Shown: piece after piece, positions 17,482-25,623 of the stretch
Position numbering within the stretch: position 1 is the stretch's first letter
Layout: every line of letters begins with the position of its first letter
DNA from: Mycobacterium kubicae
GTDB taxonomy: Bacteria; Actinomycetota; Actinomycetes; Mycobacteriales; Mycobacteriaceae
Direction: 5' to 3'
Assembly: GCF_015689175.1 (NCBI RefSeq)
Contig: NZ_CP065047.1
Coordinates: forward strand, 558,001-622,000
DNA: 64,000 nt
Made by a program: the position numbers and the translations under genes
Notes under the pieces: generated by a model
Databases searched by the model: none
Told to the model about the DNA's origin: nothing
What the model saw: the letters and a program-made list of their open reading frames with translations, nothing else

Positions 17482-17774
17482 TCAAGAACGGAACCCGGCT
17501 GGCCAGCCAGGTGTGCGACACCCAAGTCATCGTCGTGAGAAGCTCTGACAGCCTTGACGATCTGCGTTGCGGGGGAGCCCCGATGGTGCCGATCGGGGGG
17601 GAGCGCTCCGGAGAACTGGACCCCGCCTTCGCCGACGGCAGCGTCATGGGTAAGCGGTATGTCGACGAAACCGGCGCCGAGGTGTTGGTCACCAAGCCCG
17701 GTGCCGGGAGTTTGAGCGTCGGACAGACCCGGTTGGAACTCAAAGAGGTCAAGCCGCTGCCGGCCAGTGACTGA
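17478..17774 (+). CDS. Small conserved protein coupled to the acyl-CoA synthetase
   Basis: 98 residues, function unknown. Two cysteines, in VCDTQVIVVR and LRCGGAPM, are spaced like a small metal or iron site of the desulforedoxin kind, but only two are present, so a site would need a dimer. The ATGA overlap with the FadD gene indicates a shared role or at least coupled synthesis. Confidence 0.65.
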   Translation: MIKNGTRLASQVCDTQVIVVRSSDSLDDLRCGGAPMVPIGGERSGELDPAFADGSVMGKRYVDETGAEVLVTKPGAGSLSVGQTRLELKEVKPLPASD

Positions 17775-17784
17775 GGCCGGCCGA

Positions 17785-18438
17785 TCACTGAGCCACTGAA
17801 CGAGCGCCAGCGTCGTCACGCTTGTCGGCCAGCCCATTGCGGCGCACGAATTCCCTTGCCTTGATCAGGAATTCGAGCTGATCACCTACCTCGCGCAGCG
17901 GGCCGATGCTGTGGGTGGAGCGGCACAGCACGATGGCGCCCTCCAGTGCGGCGATTGAGGTGACCGCCAGCGAGGCGGCGTCTTGGTCGGCGAAGCCTTC
18001 GGCCACGAAGGCGCGCGTCAATGCGGTACACCAGCGACCAAGAATGATGCCGGCCTCGTTGGCCAGCGACAGTTCGTCGTCGGCCGAGCCGATCGCGGCC
18101 GCGACCACCGGGCAGCCGGCAGTGAATCCGCCGTCGAGCAACAGGTTCTCCCAGAACTCGACGAACTCGCGCAACAGGGCCCGGGCGCCCCGGTCGACCG
18201 CGGCGTCGATGGTCGCGGTGATGGTGTCACCGGCGTAGCGCAGTGCCTCGGTGAGGATCTGGTTGCGCCCGTCGGGAAAGTGGTAGTACACCGAACCGCG
18301 CGGCGCACCGCTGCGGGCGAGGACCGCATCGATAGTCACACCCGCCGCGCCACATTCCCGCATGACCTGGGCGGCGCTGACCAGCATCTTGGTGCGGGTA
18401 GCACCGCGCTTTGTTGAGCAGGGATCCTGACGTGTCAT
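17785..18438 (-). CDS. TetR family regulator (LmrA/YxaF-like)
   Basis: 217 residues. DNA-binding helices around GVTIDAVLARSGAPRGSVYYHFPDGRNQIL; the G(A)PRGSVYYHFPDGK-like recognition helix and the C-terminal half match the LmrA/YxaF group. The ATG overlaps the stop of a short upstream ORF as ATGA. Two copies of a TATGCT-N4-AGCATA palindrome lie upstream and are the obvious operators; the same region serves the PPE gene on the other strand. Confidence 0.85.
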   Translation of the reverse strand: MTRQDPCSTKRGATRTKMLVSAAQVMRECGAAGVTIDAVLARSGAPRGSVYYHFPDGRNQILTEALRYAGDTITATIDAAVDRGARALLREFVEFWENLLLDGGFTAGCPVVAAAIGSADDELSLANEAGIILGRWCTALTRAFVAEGFADQDAASLAVTSIAALEGAIVLCRSTHSIGPLREVGDQLEFLIKAREFVRRNGLADKRDDAGARSVAQ

Positions 18439-18566
18439 GCCGCGGGTGAATGCCGGGTTACGGGCCAGTGCAAGGTGCGTGGGTTGAACCGGAAGGACCG
18501 GCGCCGCAGGTTCGGTATCTCGCGGGTGTAGCGGTGGCCGGCAACGTTGACTTCGATGATCCACAT
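18435..18566 (-). CDS. 43-residue protein coupled to the TetR gene
   Basis: Short ORF beginning MWIIEVNVAGHRYTREI, rich in arginine and histidine. A GGGAG ribosome site stands 5 bases before the ATG, and the TGA overlaps the TetR ATG. No known family. It may be a real small protein or a leader that sets TetR translation. Confidence 0.45.
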   Translation of the reverse strand: MWIIEVNVAGHRYTREIPNLRRRSFRFNPRTLHWPVTRHSPAA

Positions 18567-18620
18567 GATGTCTCCCACATATGGGTTTCTGCTCATGCGC
18601 CGTGGCCTCCAGCTCATGAC

Positions 18621-18636
18621 TATGCTAAGGAGCATA
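18621..18636. promoter_or_regulatory. TetR operator candidate, copy 1
   Basis: TATGCT-AAGG-AGCATA, perfect 6-base arms, 55 bases upstream of the 43-residue ORF. Same arms as the copy at 18746-18763. Confidence 0.6.
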
Positions 18637-18652
18637 TAAGACAGCTGTAAAG

Positions 18653-18667
18653 TTAGCAACTCGCTAA
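18653..18667. repeat. Inverted repeat TTAGC-N5-GCTAA
   Basis: Perfect 5-base arms between the two TATGCT palindromes; meaning unknown. Confidence 0.3.
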
Positions 18668-18745
18668 GAAGAGCGGCTGATTACGGGCATGTAACGCCGA
18701 ATTCCGGCTGCTGAACGCTGCGGCGTGAGCGTTGGCCGCCAAAAA

Positions 18746-18763
18746 TTATGCTTGAAAGCATAA
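18746..18763. promoter_or_regulatory. TetR operator candidate, copy 2
   Basis: TTATGCT-TGAA-AGCATAA, perfect 7-base arms. Its centre is 126 bases from that of copy 1, or 12 helical turns, compatible with looping. It lies 200 bases before the PPE gene. Confidence 0.6.
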
Positions 18764-18879
18764 AATGCAACGGCCTTGGGTGACCGAACCGCGGCGCGGT
18801 GCGTGCCGCTCGAGCGGCCCCACTGGTGAGCCTCAACCGTTATCTCAACTTGTGAAAAGGCCCTCTCGCGGCTTACTTA

Positions 18880-18896
18880 ATGAAAATGATATTCAT
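18880..18896. promoter_or_regulatory. Zur-type zinc box upstream of the PPE gene
   Basis: ATGAAAATGATATTCAT, a 17-base palindrome with 7 of 8 pairs matching, close to the mycobacterial Zur consensus TGAAAATNATTTTCA. It lies 64 bases before the PPE start, where zinc-loaded Zur would block transcription. The rest of the 393-base gap 18567-18959 holds the two TATGCT palindromes and one TTAGC repeat; I see no other gene in it. Confidence 0.7.
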
Positions 18897-18959
18897 ATCC
18901 AGCGCAGGGATTCTTCACATGCTCGTCAGTGTGTCCTGCGACGGAAGGGGTGTTGACCG

Positions 18960-20534
18960 ATGACCGCGCCCATCTGGATGGCCGCACCGCCGGAGGTTCA
19001 TTCGGCCTTGCTCAGCACTGGGCCCGGGGCGGGGTCCTTACTGGCTGCGGCAGGTGCGTGGCATGAGTTGAGCGCCGAGTACGCTTCTGTGGCCCAGGAG
19101 TTGAGCGCCGCACTGGGTACCGTCCAGGGTGGGGCGTGGGAGGGGCCAAGTGCCGAATCCTATGCGGCCGCGCATGTTCCGTATCTGGCGTGGCTGACCC
19201 AGGAAAGCGCCAACAGCGCAGAGGCGGCCATTCAACACGAAACCATGGCCGCGGCCTACACCTCCGCGTTGGCGGCCATGCCGACGTTGCCCGAGCTAGC
19301 CGCCAACCATGCCGTTCACGGAGCCTTGGTGGCGACCAACTTCTTCGGCATCAACACCATCCCGATTGCGCTCAACGAACTGCAGTACGTGCAGATGTGG
19401 ATCCAGGCCGCGGTCACCATGGCCATCTACCAAGCGCAAGCCGACGCCATCGGGGTACTGAACCAACTGCAGAACAGCCCCGGCGTGCCGCCCATTCTCA
19501 AGCAATTCCTCGACGGCATATCCGACGACACACTCGCGCACGACCCGACCATCGACAACCCGCTCGACCAGGCCATATCGCAGTTCCTGCAGAACTTCGG
19601 GATCAATTGGAACCCGGCCGAGGGCACGGTCAACGGACTGGACTTCGACGCCTACACCGACGCCAGTCAGCCGATCTTCTACGTGGTTCGAAGCCTCGAA
19701 CTCTTGGAGGATTTCCAGCAGTTCGGCGAATACCTCACCACCAACCCGGTCTTCGCCATTCAGTACCTCATCAGCCTGGAGCTGTTCGATTTCCCGCTGC
19801 ACATCGCCGAAGTCGTTCCCTACCTTGCCAGCCAGTCGGCGGTGTTGGCGGTCGGATTGGGCGCAGCGGTGGCCCCGGTGGGGGCCGTCGGCGGCTTGGC
19901 CGGACTCGCCGGGCTGGCGGCCTTTCCCCAGCCCGTGGTCGCTGCACCACCGTTGGTACCGGCCCCACCACCTGACCTGTTGTCCGCCGCGGGGCTGGCG
20001 CCCACCGGCATCGCGGCCGCTGGCGCCGCTGCGCCCGCCCCCGCACCAACGCCCACCGCGAGCAGCGTCGCCGGCTCCGCACCACCCACACCGCCTCCCA
20101 CAGCAGCGGGGGGAGCGGCTTTCACCCCGCCCTTCGCGGTCGGACCGCCGGGTATCGGGTTCGGCTCGGGAATGAGCAGCAGCGCCAACGCCAGCGCCAG
20201 CGCCAAAAAGAAAGCGCCGCAACCCGATAGCGCGGCCGCGGCGGTCGCGGCGGCCGCGCGCGAACAAGCACGGGCGCGGCGCCGCCGACGCGCCACCCAA
20301 CGCGGCTTCGGCGACGAGTTCATGGACATGAACGTCGGCGTCGACCCCGACTGGACAGCACCGAAGGATCCAGAGCCGACATTGTCTTCCGACCACGGCG
20401 CCGGCGAATTCGGGTTCGCCGGCACGGCAAGCAAGGAGTCGACTGCGCAGCCGTCGGGGTTGACCACACTGGCGCAGGACGACTTCGGTGGGGGCCCGAG
20501 TATGCCGATGATGCCCCAAACCTGGGATCAGTAG
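18960..20534 (+). CDS. PPE family protein, PPW subfamily (PPE3/PPE4-like)
   Basis: 524 residues. The N-terminal 180 residues are the PPE helical domain ([20 protein letters not shown], then the WxG-type [12 protein letters not shown] and [13 protein letters not shown]). The C-terminal end has the PPW signature: GFAGT and PMMPQTW. An arginine-rich stretch ([14 protein letters not shown]) precedes it. Sequence and C-terminus resemble ESX-3 locus PPE3/PPE4, but no PE or esx gene is adjacent, so this is a stand-alone copy. The ATG follows GGAAGGGG by 9 bases. A Zur-like box upstream suggests zinc-responsive control, as for ESX-3. Confidence 0.9.
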   Translation: MTAPIWMAAPPEVHSALLSTGPGAGSLLAAAGAWHELSAEYASVAQELSAALGTVQGGAWEGPSAESYAAAHVPYLAWLTQESANSAEAAIQHETMAAAYTSALAAMPTLPELAANHAVHGALVATNFFGINTIPIALNELQYVQMWIQAAVTMAIYQAQADAIGVLNQLQNSPGVPPILKQFLDGISDDTLAHDPTIDNPLDQAISQFLQNFGINWNPAEGTVNGLDFDAYTDASQPIFYVVRSLELLEDFQQFGEYLTTNPVFAIQYLISLELFDFPLHIAEVVPYLASQSAVLAVGLGAAVAPVGAVGGLAGLAGLAAFPQPVVAAPPLVPAPPPDLLSAAGLAPTGIAAAGAAAPAPAPTPTASSVAGSAPPTPPPTAAGGAAFTPPFAVGPPGIGFGSGMSSSANASASAKKKAPQPDSAAAAVAAAAREQARARRRRRATQRGFGDEFMDMNVGVDPDWTAPKDPEPTLSSDHGAGEFGFAGTASKESTAQPSGLTTLAQDDFGGGPSMPMMPQTWDQ

Positions 20535-20551
20535 CGGGCTCGTCTCGGTGC

Positions 20552-20578
20552 TTGTCTGCGGTGTCTGCGTGCTACCGT
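20552..20578 (+). promoter_or_regulatory. Promoter of the riboswitch-TauE/SafE transcript
   Basis: TTGTCT at 20552-20557 and TACCGT at 20573-20578, spacer 15. The predicted transcript begins near 20585, just before the riboswitch core. Confidence 0.45.
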
Positions 20579-20584
20579 CGCTGT

Positions 20585-20727
20585 CGATAGCGCCTAGGGT
20601 TCCGACGTCACCCGCGTGCCTGGTCCAAGCGGCGCCACCGCACCCGCGGATCGGGTGCGGTCATCTGACCGGATAAAAGCCTGGCGGATCTCCGGCGGCG
20701 TGCCGCGCGCCGCCGAGAAGGTCCGCC
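20585..20727 (+). promoter_or_regulatory. ykkC-class riboswitch (probably guanidine-I type)
   Basis: The leader of the TauE/SafE gene contains the conserved blocks of the ykkC RNA in order: CTAGGGTTCCG at 20594-20604, CTGGTCC at 20620-20626 and ACCGGATAAAAGCC at 20668-20681. Between the last two is a variable hairpin, CCGCACCCG/CGGGTGCGG at 20638-20660. The expression platform is a second structure: GGCGGATCT (20683-20691) can pair with AGGTCCGCC (20719-20727), which covers the GAAGG ribosome site, around an inner hairpin CGGCGGCG/CGCCGCCG (20693-20715). That suggests translational control. ykkC RNAs sense guanidine (class I) or, in variants, ppGpp, PRPP or nucleotides; the segment after AAAAGCC departs from the class I consensus, so the ligand is inferred. 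Confidence 0.8.
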
Positions 20728-21456
20728 ATGTCTGCTCTTGCAGTCCTTTTTCTCCTCGCCCTGGCCGCCGGCGTCCTGGGTGGCCTCATCGGCACCGGAT
20801 CGTCGTTGGTGCTGCTGCCGACATTGGTGATGATGTACGGGCCCCGCGTTGCCGTACCGGTCATGGCGATTGCGGCGGTGCTGGCCAACGTGGCCCGCGT
20901 CGCGGCCTGGTGGCGACACATCAGGTGGCGGCCGGTGCTGGCCTACGCCATCCCGGGCCTGCCCGCCGCGGCCGTCGGCGCCCACACCTTGCTGACCATT
21001 CCGCAAGCCGTCGTCGATGGGTCGCTCGGCGTCTTCTTCTTCGCCATGGTTCCGGTGCGCAGGATCATCGCCACGCGGCAATGGCGGGTCCGCCCCTGGC
21101 AGTTGTCGGTCGCCGGTGCCGTCGTCGGCTTCCTCACCGGGATGATTCTGTCGACCGGGCCACTCAGCGTCCCCGTCTTCACCGGATACGGGCTGTCCGG
21201 CGGGGCGTTCCTGGGCACCGAAGCCGCCAGCTCGCTGGTGCTCTACGCGGGCAAGATGGCCACCTTCGGCCAACTCGGGGCACTGCCGCCCGTGGTTCTG
21301 GTGCGGGGCCTGGCGATCGGAACCGCGCTGATGATCGGCCCGTTCCTGGCCCGCCCGGTCGTGCGGCGGCTGGGTCCCCGCACCTTCGCGCTGGTGATCG
21401 ACGTCGTCCTGGTCGTCGCGGGCGCCGGGATGTTCGTCGCCATCGGCACTGGGTGA
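20728..21456 (+). CDS. TauE/SafE family membrane permease
   Basis: 242 residues, about seven membrane helices, with the duplicated TauE/SafE pattern (GVLGGLIGTGSSLVLLPTLV in the first half and FLTGMILSTGPLSVPVF in the second). The family exports sulfite, sulfonates and other small organic anions. Here the gene is directly behind a ykkC-class riboswitch, which usually controls guanidine exporters or degradation; this suggests a guanidine or related nitrogen compound as cargo. GAAGG stands 6 bases before the ATG. Confidence 0.85.
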   Translation: MSALAVLFLLALAAGVLGGLIGTGSSLVLLPTLVMMYGPRVAVPVMAIAAVLANVARVAAWWRHIRWRPVLAYAIPGLPAAAVGAHTLLTIPQAVVDGSLGVFFFAMVPVRRIIATRQWRVRPWQLSVAGAVVGFLTGMILSTGPLSVPVFTGYGLSGGAFLGTEAASSLVLYAGKMATFGQLGALPPVVLVRGLAIGTALMIGPFLARPVVRRLGPRTFALVIDVVLVVAGAGMFVAIGTG

Positions 21457-21482
21457 CACCTGCCCATTGCCATGATGGTGGG

Positions 21483-22139
21483 GTGGAACTCTACGACGTC
21501 ATGCGCACCACGGCAGCGGTCCGGCAGTTCACCGACGACCCGCTGCCCGATGAGACCCTGCACCGCATCCTGGACAACGCGCGCTTTGCTCCCACCGGCG
21601 GCAATCGGCAGGGCGTTCGGGTGATCGCCGTGCGCGACATGGGGACTCGTGCCACGCTCGCCGAGTTGACCATCCCGGGCGCCCAGCGGTACCTGGCCCA
21701 GGCTCAGCATGGCGAGTCGCCGTGGAACCCGTTGTCCCCGTGCGGAGTCGACGCGCAGACGATCGCGGCCACCGACGGAAGCTCGTTCGGCAAGCCGGTC
21801 CTCGAGGCCCAAGTGGTGCTCGTCTTCTGCCTTGACCTCAGCGTCGCCGCGGCGCTGGATCAAGACCTCGACCGTATCGGGGTGATCAGCGGTGCGTCGG
21901 TGTATCCGTTCGTGTGGAACGTGCTGCTGGCCGCCCGCAACGAGGGTTTCGGCGGTGTGCTGACCACGATGGTGGTAGCCCGCGAACCCGCGGTGAAGGA
22001 GCTGCTCAACATCCCCGAGCAGTTCGCCGTCGCGGCCGTCGTCCCGCTGGGCAAGCCGGTGCGCCAAGTCAAGAAGCTGACCCGCAAACCGCTGCGCGAG
22101 ATCGCGACCAGGGAGTCCTTCGACGGTCCGCCGCTGTGA
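21483..22139 (+). CDS. Nitroreductase family flavoprotein
   Basis: 218 residues of the FMN-dependent nitroreductase fold. The FMN-binding residues appear as RTTAAVRQFTDDP near the N-terminus and ARFAPTGGNRQGVRVI. The GTG at 21483 gives the family start (MELYDVMRTT); the frame is open far upstream only because of GC bias. Substrate unknown. It is 26 bases after the permease gene and may share its transcript. Confidence 0.82.
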   Translation: MELYDVMRTTAAVRQFTDDPLPDETLHRILDNARFAPTGGNRQGVRVIAVRDMGTRATLAELTIPGAQRYLAQAQHGESPWNPLSPCGVDAQTIAATDGSSFGKPVLEAQVVLVFCLDLSVAAALDQDLDRIGVISGASVYPFVWNVLLAARNEGFGGVLTTMVVAREPAVKELLNIPEQFAVAAVVPLGKPVRQVKKLTRKPLREIATRESFDGPPL

Positions 22140-22142
22140 AGG

Positions 22143-23027
22143 TCAGCCCTTGACGAGGGTGAACTGCGCGACGTCGGTGTAGCCCTCGCGGAACAGCTCG
22201 GCGCAGCCGGTCAGGTACTTCATGTACCGGTCGTAGACCTCTTCGGATTGCACGGCGATGGCTTCGTCGCGGCGCGCCTGCAGCGCCTCGGCCCAGGTGT
22301 CCAGGGTGCGTGCGTAGTGCAGCCGCAGCTGCTGCACCCGGGTGACGTCGAAGCCGGCCCGCTGCGCATGGTCCACCACGACATTGGCGCCGGGCAGATC
22401 TCCGCCCGGGAAGATCTCGTCCATGATGAACTTCATGAACCGGATCTTGGTCATGGTGATGGGCAGACCGCGTTCGGCGAATTCCTCGTCGCTGGGCTTG
22501 ATGATGGTGTGCAGCAGCATCGCGCCGTCGGCGGGCAGCGCCTCGTAGGCCGTCTTGAAGAAGTCGGCGTAGCGGTCGCGCCCGAAGTGCTCGAAGGCGC
22601 CGATGGACACGATGCGATCCACCTGCCCGTCGAACTGCTCCCAGCCCTGCAGCAGCACCCGCTTGTCACGCGTGCTGGGGTGGGCGTCGAACAGTTGCTG
22701 CACGTGGGCGTGCTGATTGCGGCTCAAGGTCAGGCCGACGACGTTGACGTCGTAGCGCTCGAGCGCTCGCCGCAACGTGGCGCCCCAGCCGCAGCCGATG
22801 TCGAGCAGCGTCATGCCCGGCTCCAGCCCCAGCTTGCCCAGCGCCAGGTCGATCTTGGCCAGCTGCGCCTCTTCGAGCGTCATGTCGTCGCGTTCGAAGT
22901 AGGCGCAGCTGTAGGTCCGCGTCGGGTCCAGGAAGAGCGCGAAGAAGTCGTCCGATAGGTCGTAGTGCGCCTGGACGTCTTCGAAATGCGGCTTCAAGCC
23001 GGCGTTGTCACTGGGTTGATCGGGCAA
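22143..23027 (-). CDS. Mycolic acid cyclopropane synthase family methyltransferase
   Basis: 294 residues from a TTG start. It closely resembles PcaA, CmaA and Mma[26 protein letters not shown] at the N-terminus, the SAM site [15 protein letters not shown], the catalytic glutamate in IGAFEHFG and the C-terminal [12 protein letters not shown]. These enzymes add cyclopropane or methyl groups to meromycolate chains. The frame is open to 23261 but the upstream part is unlike the family; the TTG has a GAAGG site. Which modification it makes cannot be read from sequence. Confidence 0.88.
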   Translation of the reverse strand: MPDQPSDNAGLKPHFEDVQAHYDLSDDFFALFLDPTRTYSCAYFERDDMTLEEAQLAKIDLALGKLGLEPGMTLLDIGCGWGATLRRALERYDVNVVGLTLSRNQHAHVQQLFDAHPSTRDKRVLLQGWEQFDGQVDRIVSIGAFEHFGRDRYADFFKTAYEALPADGAMLLHTIIKPSDEEFAERGLPITMTKIRFMKFIMDEIFPGGDLPGANVVVDHAQRAGFDVTRVQQLRLHYARTLDTWAEALQARRDEAIAVQSEEVYDRYMKYLTGCAELFREGYTDVAQFTLVKG

Positions 23028-23145
23028 AGCGCAGCCTTCGGACGTCGATGGGTGGGTGTTTTCGGGCCGAACCGTAACATTCGGCGGCCGCCGTGCGGGC
23101 CGCGGCCCACGCATACCCGGCCGGTTCTGGCAACATAACCGTTCG

Positions 23146-24648
23146 GTGAGCGCTCCCCGAACCGAATCCGCAGACCCGCTGATCGTCGGCGTCGTGGCCA
23201 CCGCGGTCAGTCTGTGCGGCGCGGCTCGTCCCTCGTTCTGGTACGACGAGGCCGCCACCATCTCGGCGTCTTACAGCCGATCTCTCGGTCAGTTGTGGCA
23301 CATGCTGGGCAACGTCGACGCCGTGCACGGGCTGTACTACCTGCTGATGTACGGCTGGTTCCGGGTCTTCCCGCCCACCGAATTCTTTTCCCGCTTACCC
23401 AGCGCGCTGGCCGTCGGCGGTGCGGCCGCGGGTGTGGTGGTGCTGGGCCGGCAGTTCTCGTCGCGCACCGTCGCGGTCACGTCCGGCGTGTTCTGCGCGA
23501 TACTGCCGCGTTCGACCTGGGCCGGCATCGAAGCGCGTCCCTCGGCCCTGTCGATGCTGGCCGCGGCGTGGTTGACCGTGCTGCTGGTACGCGCCGCACG
23601 TCGCGATGACGCGAAGTCATGGCTGCCTTATGGCGTGGCTGCGGCGATGTCGGTGGCGCTCGACACCTACCTGGTGTTGTTGCCGGTGGCGTATGGCGCC
23701 TATCTCGGCCTCTTCCATCGGCGGGTGTGGTGGCGTTTCGCGCTCGCGTCGGTGGCGGCCGTGTGCGCCTTGACGCCGTTCTTGCTGACGGTCGTCGGAC
23801 AGGTGAATCAAATCCGATGGATCAGCCCCATCGGTGACCGGACCATCGAGGACGTAGTCATTCAGCAGTACTTTGAGCGCAGCCCGTCGTTCGCGGTGTT
23901 CTCGGTCCTGGTGGCGGCAGGTGCACTCGTGCTGTGGCTCACCCGATATGTCCCGCTGCAGCAGGCGCAGCGGGAATTGTTGACTCTCGCGGCGGCCTGG
24001 CTGGTCATGCCGACGGCGCTCATCATCGCGTACTCCGCGCTGGTCCACCCCATCTACACGCCGCGCTACCTGTCCTTCACCGTGCCGGCGGTCGCCCTCG
24101 TGCTCGGTGTATGCGTGGCGGCGCTGCCCCTCAAGCCGTGGGCGGTGGCGGCGGTCCTCGCCCTTTTCGCCGTCGCCGCGGTGCCGACTTACCTTGGCGC
24201 GCAACGCAACCCGTATGCCAAGTACGGAATGGACTACAGCCAAGTGGCCGATGTGATCACCGCGCATGCAGCTCCCGGGGACTGCCTGCTGGTCAACGAC
24301 ACTGTGACGTTCATGCCTGCGCCGATGCGGCCGTTGCTGGCGGCGCGTCCCGATGCATATCGCAAGCTCAACGACCTGACCCTGTGGCAGCGCGCCATCG
24401 ACCGCAACGACGTCTTCGACACCAACCTGATCCCCGAAGTCGTCGCCGAACCGCTGAGCCACTGCAAGGTGGTGTGGATCATCACCCAGGCCGACGCGTC
24501 CCGGCCCGCGCACGAGCAGGGTGTGGCGCTGCCGCCCGGGGACCGCTACGGAGTCACTCCGGCCTTCGCGGTGCCGCACGACTTGGGCTTCCGGTTGACC
24601 GAACGCTGGCAGTTCAACCTGGTTCAGGTCATCCAAGGGGTGCGATAA
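23146..24648 (+). CDS. GT-C type membrane glycosyltransferase
   Basis: About 500 residues with ten or so membrane helices. The first extracytoplasmic loop has [10 protein letters not shown], the acidic DE motif of polyprenyl-phosphate-dependent mannosyl- and arabinosyltransferases. It probably uses a polyprenyl-phosphate sugar on the outer face of the membrane; donor and acceptor are unknown. I start at the GTG 23146, since the frame above it overlaps the leader of the divergent cyclopropane synthase gene. Confidence 0.8.
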   Translation: MSAPRTESADPLIVGVVATAVSLCGAARPSFWYDEAATISASYSRSLGQLWHMLGNVDAVHGLYYLLMYGWFRVFPPTEFFSRLPSALAVGGAAAGVVVLGRQFSSRTVAVTSGVFCAILPRSTWAGIEARPSALSMLAAAWLTVLLVRAARRDDAKSWLPYGVAAAMSVALDTYLVLLPVAYGAYLGLFHRRVWWRFALASVAAVCALTPFLLTVVGQVNQIRWISPIGDRTIEDVVIQQYFERSPSFAVFSVLVAAGALVLWLTRYVPLQQAQRELLTLAAAWLVMPTALIIAYSALVHPIYTPRYLSFTVPAVALVLGVCVAALPLKPWAVAAVLALFAVAAVPTYLGAQRNPYAKYGMDYSQVADVITAHAAPGDCLLVNDTVTFMPAPMRPLLAARPDAYRKLNDLTLWQRAIDRNDVFDTNLIPEVVAEPLSHCKVVWIITQADASRPAHEQGVALPPGDRYGVTPAFAVPHDLGFRLTERWQFNLVQVIQGVR

Positions 24649-24651
24649 GCG

Positions 24652-25479
24652 CTACCAGACGCGGATGTAGTCGACCAGCATGCTGGCGGGGAACCGCCCG
24701 GCGGCCGGGTCGCCGGCGCCGACGCCGCCGACCGCGAGGGTGAACATCGGCGACAGCCAGTAGCCGGGGTTGTTGAACGGCCAGCGGAAATCGTCGGGCG
24801 CGCCGCCGGCGACGTGAATGGGCTTGGGCGGCACGCTGAAGTACTGGGCGCCGTCGCGGGAGAATTTGAAGCCGCTTTCATCCCAGCGCATCTGCCAGGT
24901 GTGCCAGCCGCCGTCGACCAGACCCGGGATGGACTTGCCTTCCCACGTCTTGCCGTTGGAAGCCGCGTGGACCGTGGTTCCCGGCGGCCACTGGCCGTTG
25001 CCGTACCACTCGAAGATGTCGACCTCACCGTCGGGCAGCGGGTCCTCGTTGACCGCCCAGAACGAGGGCCACAGGCCGGGGCTCAAGCAGTCCAGCTTGA
25101 TCCGCGCCTCCCAGGTGGTGTTGATCATGCCGCGCCAGTTGCCGCGCAGTTTGCCGGTGTAGTAGCTGCCCATCTCCTGGGTGGCCATCAGCACCAGGTT
25201 GGAGTTGCCGTCCTGGAAAACATTGCGGCGATCGTCGCGGTAGATGCCGTCGACCGGCGGGAACACGTCGTCCTGCCAGCTCTGCACCGTCCACTTGCCC
25301 GGATCGGGCGCCGAACCCGCCGGGCCGTCGAATTCGTCCTGGAAGATGTAGGGGCCGCCGGCGCCCGCGGACGGGGCTTGTGGAGGTGCCGGGTGGGCCT
25401 GGGCTTCCGGAACGCGAAGCGCGGCTGCGGCCGCCAGCATGCCGAGCCCCGTGCTCAGCAACATGCTGCGACGATCCAT
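24652..25479 (-). CDS. Secreted glycoside hydrolase family 16 (endo-beta-glucanase-like)
   Basis: 275 residues. Tat-type signal peptide (MDRRSMLLSTGLGMLAAAAALR) with the expected cut near AQA. The GH16 catalytic motif is intact as GEVDIFEWYG, with both glutamates and the aspartate. The protein resembles M. tuberculosis Rv0315, a beta-1,3-glucanase. The convergent glycosyltransferase gene ends 3 bases away. Confidence 0.88.
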   Translation of the reverse strand: MDRRSMLLSTGLGMLAAAAALRVPEAQAHPAPPQAPSAGAGGPYIFQDEFDGPAGSAPDPGKWTVQSWQDDVFPPVDGIYRDDRRNVFQDGNSNLVLMATQEMGSYYTGKLRGNWRGMINTTWEARIKLDCLSPGLWPSFWAVNEDPLPDGEVDIFEWYGNGQWPPGTTVHAASNGKTWEGKSIPGLVDGGWHTWQMRWDESGFKFSRDGAQYFSVPPKPIHVAGGAPDDFRWPFNNPGYWLSPMFTLAVGGVGAGDPAAGRFPASMLVDYIRVW

Positions 25480-25623
25480 CTGACACCACCAATCTCTCGA
25501 GCACGGGCATCAGCCCCGGTGCGATACCCGTAAGGCACTTCGCAAACGGTGTTATGAAACCACGCGCATGCCGCGAACGCACCTCTGGTCAAAGCAAGTC
25601 GCCGCGATTCTTTCAGAGCGGCG

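Noticed and set aside
20594..20691. TPP or SAM riboswitch instead of ykkC
   Set aside because: CTGAGA and the TPP pairing are absent, and the SAM core is absent. The CTAGGGTTCCG and GGATAAAAGCC blocks fit ykkC.
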